Shown here piece after piece: positions 57,760-64,000 of a stretch of 64,000 nt of DNA. The position numbers and the translations under genes were made by a program. Each line of letters opens with the position of its first letter. Positions within the stretch are counted from its first letter, which is position 1. The notes under the pieces were generated by a model, which was not told the origin of the DNA, made no database searches, and saw only the letters and a list, made by a program, of their open reading frames with translations. This DNA comes from DAIOGN01 sp036745245 (GTDB taxonomy: Bacteria > Zixibacteria > MSB-5A5 > JAUVRN01). The DNA lies in NCBI GenBank assembly GCA_036745245.1, contig DAIOGN010000002.1, forward strand, positions 10,834 to 74,833. The letters run 5' to 3'.

Positions 57760-58561
57760 CGGGCCGGTACGCTTTCTTCGCTTCGGGCAATAGCTTCTGG
57801 ATATTGGCGATGCGCGTCTGGTCGGACGGGTGCGTGCTCATGAATTCCGGTGGTGCGCCACCGCCCTGGGCCGACATGCGCTGCCAGAAACTCACGGCCG
57901 CCTCCGGGTTGTAACCGGCCATCGCCATGAACACCAGGCCGAGGTGATCGGCTTCGCTCTCCTGCGTGCGGGAGAACGGTAGAAGCACGCCGAACTGCGC
58001 GCCCAGCCCGAAGGCGCCCATCCACAGGGCCTGCGTCCGCTGCGGCTCCTGCGAGAGCGCCGCGCTCAGCGCCATGCCGCCCATCTGCGCCATCAGACCG
58101 TGCGACATACGCTCGGCCCCATGCTTGGCCACCGCGTGTGCCACTTCGTGGCCCATCACCACGGCGATCCCGGTGTCGTTCTGGCAGACGGGCAGGATCC
58201 CCGTGTAGAACGCCACCTTCCCGCCCGGCATGCACCAGGCGTTCACATCTTTACTCTCGATGAGATTGTATTCCCAGTTGTAGTCCTTCAACTCACCGGA
58301 TTTGCCGAGTCCGGCATAGTACTCTTCCACGGCGTGCTGAATGCGGGTGCCCACCTGGCGCACTCTGCGCACCTGAGCGGAATCACTCGACAGCTTGCTT
58401 TCCTTCACGACCTGGTCGTACTGCTGATAGCTCATGGACATCATCTCGCCGTCGGGGATGATGTTGAACTGATTGCGGCCGCTCACGGCCACCTTGCTGC
58501 ACGCCCAGGCGCCAAGGGCCAGAGCGGCAACCGTCAGGCAGACCACGACGTTTCTTCTCAT
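57752..58561 (-). CDS. M48-family metalloprotease lipoprotein (LoiP/YcaL-like)
   Basis: A 269-residue lipoprotein from ATG 58561: lipobox LGAWACSKV, then the M48 catalytic domain with HEVAHAVAKH (Zn ligands and Glu) and ESEADHLGLVF (third ligand Glu), and VNAWCMPGGKVAFYTGIL. The end has STHPSDQTRIANI. Such proteases sit on the inner face of the outer membrane and degrade misfolded envelope proteins. Signal anchors and motifs are complete. Confidence 0.9.
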   Translation of the reverse strand: MRRNVVVCLTVAALALGAWACSKVAVSGRNQFNIIPDGEMMSMSYQQYDQVVKESKLSSDSAQVRRVRQVGTRIQHAVEEYYAGLGKSGELKDYNWEYNLIESKDVNAWCMPGGKVAFYTGILPVCQNDTGIAVVMGHEVAHAVAKHGAERMSHGLMAQMGGMALSAALSQEPQRTQALWMGAFGLGAQFGVLLPFSRTQESEADHLGLVFMAMAGYNPEAAVSFWQRMSAQGGGAPPEFMSTHPSDQTRIANIQKLLPEAKKAYRPAK

Positions 58562-58613
58562 ACGAACTCTCCTTGGGGAAGAAATACAATGCGCCACGCG
58601 AGGTGGCCAATGG

Positions 58614-60146
58614 CTATCCGCCGGACGAGTGAAGCACGGCCCGGGCGGCCAGGGCGCCCGGCGCCCCTGTGATGCCTCCCCCAGGATGGGCGCCGCTGCC
58701 GCCCAGGTACAAGCCGGCCAGGGGCGTGGCGTAGCGGGCGGCTTCCGGGCTCGGGCGCGTCAGAAGCTGATCGAGCGCGTGTTCGCCGTGGTGAATGTGT
58801 CCGCCGCTCACACCATACTGCGCTTCGATGTCGGCGGGCGTGAGCACCTCCATCCCTGCGATCTGCTCGCGAAGTCCGGTGGTGAAGCGCGCCACCTGGG
58901 CGACGACCGATTCTCCCAGTCGGGCTCGGGCGTCGTCGTTCCAGCCACCTTCGAGATGGTATGGCGCGAAGTGTGCGAGGATGCACATCACGTGTCCTCC
59001 CGACGGAGCCAGTTCCGGCTGGCCGCGCGTGGGGATGTGGATTTCGAGCACCGGGCGCTCGGACATCTGCCGGTATTTCACGGCGTCGAAGGCGCGCTCG
59101 ATGTCGTCGGGGTGGGGCGCCACGCGTACGAAGTGTGCGCGCGCACCGTGTTCCGACGCCCAGTGCACATCGCCCTTGAGCGCCAGATTGACCCGCGCTG
59201 TGGTGCCACGCTGGCGGAAGCGCACCATGCGCGCCTCGAACGTGTCGGACAGCTGGCGCTTGGGCACCAGGTCCAGGAAGGTCTGACGCGGGTCGCAGGT
59301 GGCCACCACGGCCGTTGCGGCGATCTCCTCGCCGCCTTCCAGTTCCACCCCCGTGACGCGCCCGGCGTGGGCGCGCAAACGCCGCACGCGGCAGCCGGTG
59401 CGGAATTCCACACCGCGGGCGCGCGCCGAAGCAGCGAGTGCCTGCACCAGCGCGTCGCCGCCTCCGGCCACGGGCATCTGCATGGTGCACAGAATCCGGA
59501 GCAGGTTGGCGGCGGAACCGGGCGACCTGGGTCCCATCCAGGTGCCGCTCACGGCGGGCAAGGACCAGATGGCGCACAGATGTTCGGACGGGAGCCATTC
59601 ACGCAGCCAGTCGGCCACGCTCATGGGCGGAATCCGCAACAGCTCCATCATGTCGCGCTTTCCCAGTCGACGGGCCGTCCAGCCATGGCGCACCAGATCC
59701 AGAAACTCGCGCGCTCCGGCAGATGCGAAGTCGATGGGCGGCTCGTTCAGAAGTGGCTCCACGGCGGGGCGAACGCGATTCACGAAGTCGAGAAAGGCCG
59801 ACCACCGCTGGGCGACGGGGGCCTCGAGTTCGGATCCGCCGTTGGGCGCGCACGAAATACACAGGTCCGTACTGTCCGTGGGTGAGAAATACCTCGGCCA
59901 CTTGGTTTCGAACGTCAGGCCATGACGCGAGAGGTCCAGGGCCTCCACCACCCACGGCCGCAGTCCCGTGGTGTCGAGCAGCAAGCCGGTGTGGCGATAG
60001 CCGGGATGAAACTCCTCGCCCGCGCACAAACCGCCCAGGATGTCGCGACGCTCCAGCACCACGACCTTGCGCCCCGCTTTGGCGAGCAGGCCGGCGCACA
60101 CCAGGCCGTTGTGTCCCGCTCCGATGACGAGGACGTCGGCGGACAT
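58614..60146 (-). CDS. FAD/NAD(P)-dependent oxidoreductase, PYROXD2/phytoene-desaturase-like (first of two)
   Basis: A 510-residue flavoprotein. The N-terminal dinucleotide fold is VLVIGAGHNGLVCAGLLAKA with GGLCAGEE after, and the C-terminal signature is LYLGGSGAHPGGGITGAPG. This is the PYROXD2-like branch of the carotenoid-desaturase superfamily, whose reactions are unknown. It is coupled to its paralogue by TGATG and with it belongs to a three-gene operon with the GcvT-like gene. About 35-40% similar to the second copy by eye, so an old duplication. Confidence 0.85.
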   Translation of the reverse strand: MSADVLVIGAGHNGLVCAGLLAKAGRKVVVLERRDILGGLCAGEEFHPGYRHTGLLLDTTGLRPWVVEALDLSRHGLTFETKWPRYFSPTDSTDLCISCAPNGGSELEAPVAQRWSAFLDFVNRVRPAVEPLLNEPPIDFASAGAREFLDLVRHGWTARRLGKRDMMELLRIPPMSVADWLREWLPSEHLCAIWSLPAVSGTWMGPRSPGSAANLLRILCTMQMPVAGGGDALVQALAASARARGVEFRTGCRVRRLRAHAGRVTGVELEGGEEIAATAVVATCDPRQTFLDLVPKRQLSDTFEARMVRFRQRGTTARVNLALKGDVHWASEHGARAHFVRVAPHPDDIERAFDAVKYRQMSERPVLEIHIPTRGQPELAPSGGHVMCILAHFAPYHLEGGWNDDARARLGESVVAQVARFTTGLREQIAGMEVLTPADIEAQYGVSGGHIHHGEHALDQLLTRPSPEAARYATPLAGLYLGGSGAHPGGGITGAPGALAARAVLHSSGG

Positions 60147-61735
60147 CAGACGGCTCCCGCCGACAGCGCGGTCTTGGCGGCGAGTTCGCCCGGCGAACCC
60201 ATGATGCCGCCCCCGGGATGCGCGCCCGACCCGCAGAGCCAGAGATCCTTGATCGGCGTGCGATACCGCGCGTACCCGGCCGCGGGGCGCAGGAACATGA
60301 GCTGCTCGAGCGACAGTTCGCCCTGAAAGATGTTTCCTTCCGTGAGGCCGAAGGTCTGTTCCAGGTCCCAGGGCGTGAGCACCTGCTTGTAGAGAATGGA
60401 CTCCTTCAGCGTGGGGGCGTATTCGGCCACCGTGTCGATCACCGCATCGCCGAAGGCATCGCGGCGCGAGGGCCAGGCGGCGGCCCCCTCTTTAATATGA
60501 TAGGGTGCGTACTGCACAAAGATCGACATCACGTGCTTGCCGGGGGGCGCCACCGTCGGATCCACGAGCGACGGGAACACTATGTTCAGGTAGGGCCGCC
60601 GCGAGAAGTCGCCGTACTTGGCGTCGTCGTACGCACGTTCCAGGTAATCGAGATTGGGGCAGATCGCCAGATCTCCCTGCACATGCGGCCCCACTCCGGG
60701 CCGGCACGTGAACTCCGGGAAGCGATCGAGCGCGAGGTTCACCTTGCCGGAACTGCCGCGCAGCTTGTAGCGGCGAATCTGGTGGAGAAACTCCGGATCC
60801 AGATCGGAAGAATTCACCAGCTTCAGGAAGGTGCGGTTGGGGTCGAGGTTTGAGAACACGGCACGGGAAAGCAATTCGTCGCCGTTCTCCAGCACCACGC
60901 CCCGGGCGGCACCGTCCTTCACGAGCACCTGTGCCACGGACGATTCGGTGCGGATCTCCACGCCGAAACTCTGCGCGGCACGCGCGCAGGCCAGGGACAG
61001 CCCGCCCGTGCCCCCCTTGTGGAAGCCCCACGAACGGAAGGCCCCGTCGATCTCGCCCATGTAATGGTGCAACAACACATACGCGGTGCCGGGCGAGCGC
61101 ACGCCGAGGAAAGTGCCGATGATGCCGCTGCATGACATGGGCGCCATGAGCACTTCGGATTCGAACCAGAGAGAGAGAAAGTCCACGGCACTCATCGTGA
61201 GCAGCTGGGAGTGCAGGTGGAACAGATCGGGATCGAGCCGGGCGAACGATTTGGCGAACTCCAGCGTGCGCGCCATCTCGGAAGGTGCGAGCGACGTCGG
61301 GTCGGGCGCGGGGCGATCGATGATGTTCTTGATGAAGTACGCCATGCGTGTCATGGCGAGGCTGAACTCGGGATAGATCTCCGCGTCTTTCTGCGACAGC
61401 CGGGAAATCTCGCGGCGGGTTTTCGCCAGCTCGGGCCAGCGCACGAGCCCCGGGCCGTCGAGGTGCGGCGTAAACGAGCACTCCAGCGGGATCATCGACA
61501 ACCCGTGACGCGCCAGATCGAGCTCGCGAATAATGTGCGGGCGGAACAGGCTCACCACGTAGGAGGCCACGGAGAACTTGAAACCGGGGTACAGCTCCTC
61601 CGTGACGGCCGCGCCTCCCAGTACATGTCGGCGCTCCAGCACCAGCACCTTGCGCCCGGCCTTGGCGAGGTAGGCGGCGCACACGAGTCCGTTGTGCCCT
61701 CCACCTACGATGATGGCGTCGTACCGGCCGGCCAC
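60146..61735 (-). CDS. FAD/NAD(P)-dependent oxidoreductase, PYROXD2/phytoene-desaturase-like (second of two)
   Basis: A 529-residue flavoprotein starting at GTG 61735, which shares its first base with the TAG of the GcvT-like gene. FAD binding is AIIVGGGHNGLVCAAYLAKA with HVLGGAAVTEELYPGF, and the end is LWLCGSGAHPGGGIMGSPG. The central substrate region (SVASYVVSLFRPHIIRELDL, MSCSGIIGTFLGVRSPGTAY) is conserved in PYROXD2-like proteins. The substrate is unknown. Its overlap with both neighbours implies stoichiometric expression. Confidence 0.87.
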   Translation of the reverse strand: MAGRYDAIIVGGGHNGLVCAAYLAKAGRKVLVLERRHVLGGAAVTEELYPGFKFSVASYVVSLFRPHIIRELDLARHGLSMIPLECSFTPHLDGPGLVRWPELAKTRREISRLSQKDAEIYPEFSLAMTRMAYFIKNIIDRPAPDPTSLAPSEMARTLEFAKSFARLDPDLFHLHSQLLTMSAVDFLSLWFESEVLMAPMSCSGIIGTFLGVRSPGTAYVLLHHYMGEIDGAFRSWGFHKGGTGGLSLACARAAQSFGVEIRTESSVAQVLVKDGAARGVVLENGDELLSRAVFSNLDPNRTFLKLVNSSDLDPEFLHQIRRYKLRGSSGKVNLALDRFPEFTCRPGVGPHVQGDLAICPNLDYLERAYDDAKYGDFSRRPYLNIVFPSLVDPTVAPPGKHVMSIFVQYAPYHIKEGAAAWPSRRDAFGDAVIDTVAEYAPTLKESILYKQVLTPWDLEQTFGLTEGNIFQGELSLEQLMFLRPAAGYARYRTPIKDLWLCGSGAHPGGGIMGSPGELAAKTALSAGAV

Positions 61736-62931
61736 TAGGCGCGTTTCCTTTCCGGATCGAACGCCGGCTTCTTCACCACGGTGGCCGACACCGTCTTGCG
61801 CTCGTACTCCACGGTGACTTCGAAGAGGACCTTGTGGCCCAGCTCCCCGTGTTCGGCGCGCACGGTGGCCAGGGCCAGATTCTTCTTGAGCAAGGGCGAC
61901 CACGCACCGGACGTGGCCTGGCCGATGAATTGTCCTCCCGGATCGTACACGGGCCGTGGGTCGCGCCAGCCGCCGAAGTGCACTTCGGGCGGCAGGCCAT
62001 GCCGTGCAAACAGTGCCGCCAGCTCGTCCCAGTCGATCTCGAGACACACGAACACGCGTGAGGGGCCTGCGGCCTTTTCCCTCCTCAGCGCGGCCTGACC
62101 GATGAAGGGTTCGCGGTCGAGCTGAACCGTCCAGTCGAGAGCCAGTTCGTACGGAGTGGCTTTGCGCGGTTCCACGAGCGATCGCAAAGCACAATAATAG
62201 TCGACGCCCGAGAGGATGAATCCGGCCTCGATACGCGTGACATCCATGGCATCCAGCCCGGCCGGCACCAGTCCGAACGGACGCCCTTGGGCCACCAGCA
62301 GGTCCCATAGTGCGAGAGCGTCTTTGGGATCCACCCACACTTCGTAGCCCAGATCGCCCGTGTAGCCGGTGCGCGAGACGAGCCCTTCGATGCCGCCGAA
62401 CTTCGTGCGGGCCATCCTGAAGAACTTCAGCTTGTCAATGTCAGGTCCGCACACCTGCCGGAGCACGTCGCGCGACGTGGGTCCCTGGATCGACAAGGCC
62501 GCCACGCGGTCGGTGACGTCTTCCACGGTCACGTCGAAGCCGCGCGCGTGCCGCAAAAACCAGTGCATCTCAGGATCGGTGGTGGTCACGCGGTAGTGGT
62601 GGGTGTCGAGGTACGACACGGTACCGTCGTCGATGATCTTGCCGTGCTGGTCGGTCCAGCAGAGGTACGCCACCTGCTGCGGTTTGAGCCGCGCGATGTC
62701 GCGCACCGAGAGATAGCTGAGAAACGCGCAGGCATCCTGCCCGCGCACGTCGTACTTGAAGAGCGGCGTGACGTCGATCAACCCGCAGCCGTGACGGAAC
62801 GCGTAGTATTCGCGCTCGGCATGGATGTCGAAGCTGCGCACCGCGAAGTACCCGGCCCACTCCTTCCACAAGAGGCTGGTGCACAACGCCGAGGTGCGCG
62901 GGAAAAAGGGAGTGGGAAGCGGCATGTTCAA
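61735..62931 (-). CDS. GcvT-family aminomethyltransferase-like protein
   Basis: A 398-residue protein with the folate-binding T-protein fold: YYAFRHGCGLIDVTPLFKYD, VAALSIQGPTSRDVLRQV, GLVSRTGYTGDLGYEVWVDP, GLDAMDVTRIEAGFILSGVD, and a C-terminal barrel (GQATSGAWSPLLKKNLALAT). The Arg/Glu folate contacts look present. No glycine-cleavage P, H or L gene is near. Similar proteins form the C-terminal part of dimethylglycine and sarcosine dehydrogenases, so together with the two flavoproteins this could be a tetrahydrofolate-dependent demethylating system. Start ATG 62931; ATG 62925 is an alternative. Confidence 0.85.
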   Translation of the reverse strand: MNMPLPTPFFPRTSALCTSLLWKEWAGYFAVRSFDIHAEREYYAFRHGCGLIDVTPLFKYDVRGQDACAFLSYLSVRDIARLKPQQVAYLCWTDQHGKIIDDGTVSYLDTHHYRVTTTDPEMHWFLRHARGFDVTVEDVTDRVAALSIQGPTSRDVLRQVCGPDIDKLKFFRMARTKFGGIEGLVSRTGYTGDLGYEVWVDPKDALALWDLLVAQGRPFGLVPAGLDAMDVTRIEAGFILSGVDYYCALRSLVEPRKATPYELALDWTVQLDREPFIGQAALRREKAAGPSRVFVCLEIDWDELAALFARHGLPPEVHFGGWRDPRPVYDPGGQFIGQATSGAWSPLLKKNLALATVRAEHGELGHKVLFEVTVEYERKTVSATVVKKPAFDPERKRA

Positions 62932-62998
62932 AGGCCCTGAAAAGCCGAAGCCCGCACGTTGGGTCCGGCCAGAACGGGCAGATTATTCCCCCAGGAAC

Positions 62999-63187
62999 TC
63001 AATCCGCTGCTAGTGGAACAACGCGAGCAGTTCTCTGAAGTCTGACGGAATTTCCATAGAACTGCCGCCGGAGTATCTCGACGGCGGCCAACCGCTCCTC
63101 GGGTGTGCGTGAGAGCCAGAACCGCAGATCGTCCTGACGGGCAGAATCGTCGGTCAGAGACCGACGTTGGACCTTCTTTTCAATCAC
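62999..63187 (-). CDS. Small protein, antitoxin-like, without visible partner
   Basis: A 62-residue product from GTG 63187: basic N-terminus, DDLRFWLSRTPEERLAAVEI, LRRQFYGN, then RLQRTARVV. This pattern occurs in small proteins commonly encoded next to nucleotidyltransferase or HEPN-type partners, where they are annotated as antitoxin-like. No such partner is present, so this may be a solitary relic. The weak start site and small size lower certainty. Confidence 0.5.
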   Translation of the reverse strand: MIEKKVQRRSLTDDSARQDDLRFWLSRTPEERLAAVEILRRQFYGNSVRLQRTARVVPLAAD

Positions 63188-63254
63188 AACCTAAGAGTAA
63201 CCGGCGAGCCGCCCGGGGCAAGCATGGAGCAAAGCGAATTCCAGGACGCAGGTC

Positions 63255-63623
63255 TCACTTCCCGCGGGGCAGCTGTTTCCACATGCCGAGCACCCGACCG
63301 TCCGGATCTTCGAAGAGTGCAAACGAGCCCACGCCGGGCACCGTCTGCTCCTCCACAATCACCTTGCCGCCGGCCTGGACGATGCGGTCGCGGTACGTGC
63401 CGAGGTCTTCCACATCGATATAGAGCGCCATATTCCCCGGCCACGGACCCTTCTTGGGCGTCATGATGCCACCGTTGATGCCGCCGTCACCGCCGGTTTC
63501 CACCAGCGTGTAATCCATCTCCGGGATATGACGGATGTTCCACTCGAATACCTTGGCGTAAAAATCAGAAACCTTCGACGGATTCTGCGACCAGAATTCC
63601 CAATGCACCACCGGCTTGCCCAT
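63255..63623 (-). CDS. VOC-superfamily (glyoxalase/bleomycin-resistance-like) protein
   Basis: A 122-residue protein in two beta-alpha-beta-beta-beta repeats: VVHWEFWSQNPSKVSDFYAK, FEWNIRHIPEMDYTLVETGG, NMALYIDVEDLGTYRDRIVQ, AGGKVIVEEQTVPGVGSFAL and FEDPDGRVLGMW. The ligand His (VHWEF) and Glu/His positions fit a metal-binding VOC protein of the glyoxalase-like family. Full length; the substrate is unknown. ATG 63623 is well supported by the family start GKPVVHWEF. Confidence 0.88.
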   Translation of the reverse strand: MGKPVVHWEFWSQNPSKVSDFYAKVFEWNIRHIPEMDYTLVETGGDGGINGGIMTPKKGPWPGNMALYIDVEDLGTYRDRIVQAGGKVIVEEQTVPGVGSFALFEDPDGRVLGMWKQLPRGK

Positions 63624-63690
63624 GGCTGTCTCCTTGATCGTGTGTGACCCTGATAGACGTCGGGCACCAGCCCGGGGTTGCGGCGTAGCG

Positions 63691-64000
63691 CTAGAAAGTC
63701 CCCGCACCCACTTCAGCGAGCAGTCCGATCTGCCTGAAGTCCCAGGCGTTCCCGACATATCTCAGACCGATGCGGAACCCCCAGAAGTCTGTGATCTTGG
63801 TCACGAATTTGATGGGGGAGTACTTCATGTTCACCCGGAACTTCAAACCCGATTCCAGCACGAAATTGTGTTCGGTCTTTTCCCTGAAGCCTCCGAAGTC
63901 GTCGGGCACGTCTCCCGTGTCCCACTCGATGCCGGCGGCCATGAAGCCATCGATCCAGCGCGAGGCGGACGGTGCATACAAAAGGGTCCAGCCGAAGTCG
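63691..64000 (-). CDS. C-terminal part of an outer-membrane-type protein (partial)
   Basis: The minus-strand frame runs off the right edge. About 103 residues are visible: DFGWTLLYAPSASRWIDGFM, then TEHNFVLESGLKFRVNM, KFVTKITDFWGFRIGLRYVG and IGLLAEVGAGTF. The alternation of aromatic and polar residues and the terminal Phe fit the last strands of an outer-membrane barrel. Nothing more specific can be said without the rest. Confidence 0.55.
   Translation of the reverse strand, partial: DFGWTLLYAPSASRWIDGFMAAGIEWDTGDVPDDFGGFREKTEHNFVLESGLKFRVNMKYSPIKFVTKITDFWGFRIGLRYVGNAWDFRQIGLLAEVGAGTF

Overview
This 64 kb window reads as chromosome from an uncultivated Gram-negative bacterium, probably of the FCB superphylum (Zixibacteria, Krumholzibacteriota, Eisenbacteria and Latescibacteria are the kind of lineage I have in mind; this is inference from gene content, not a placement). 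The pointers are outer-membrane receptors of the TonB class, many secreted proteins ending in paired dockerin-type repeats (GDVN..G.V.SADII..VNYVFKGG), others ending in a PNPFNP-type C-terminal sorting or FlgD-like domain, a haem-copper oxidase cluster, and high-GC coding sequence with frequent GTG/TTG starts and ATGA/GTGA overlaps. Two 10-N runs (43339-43348 and 45511-45520) show it is a scaffold of joined contigs.

Layout. 1-3500: end of a glycosyltransferase, an LpxH-like phosphoesterase, an alpha/beta hydrolase and a small barrel protein. 3600-14600: an accessory stretch of dockerin and beta-helix surface proteins, several of them truncated, with an IS481-type element beside a tRNA-Met gene and a higBA-like module whose toxin frame is broken. 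14600-28400: minus-strand housekeeping and export genes (membrane spermidine-synthase-like protein, TPR protein, ABC-2 exporter, metallo-beta-lactamase nuclease-like protein, HEAT-cyclophilin lipoprotein, subtilase, YbjQ, M20 dipeptidase). 29400-34300: a TPP-riboswitch-controlled thiamine uptake operon (TonB receptor, SSS symporter, thiamine pyrophosphokinase). 35200-42100: a TonB receptor preceded by a Pho-box-like repeat, then a beta-helix dockerin protein, a cohesin-like protein and a PhoB/OmpR-type regulator. 42400-46600: an AraC-type regulator, another dockerin protein and insertion-sequence wreckage. 46700-54600: an eleven-gene cytochrome oxidase cluster with haem A synthesis and copper-delivery genes. 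54900-64000: acyltransferase, QueF, a glycosyltransferase-like gene, an M48 lipoprotein, and an operon of two PYROXD2-like flavoproteins with a GcvT-like protein.

How it fits together. The organism appears to be an aerobic heterotroph that scavenges thiamine and invests heavily in extracellular modular proteins. The most interesting unit is 35263-42011: a possible phosphate-responsive surface system in which a TonB receptor, a dockerin-bearing beta-helix protein and a cohesin-like partner are encoded together with a PhoB-like regulator. The thiamine operon shows a complete aptamer and a mutually exclusive terminator/antiterminator. Both N-gaps look artificial: collapsing the first restores a signal peptide, and about two bases in place of the second restore an IS21 transposase frame.
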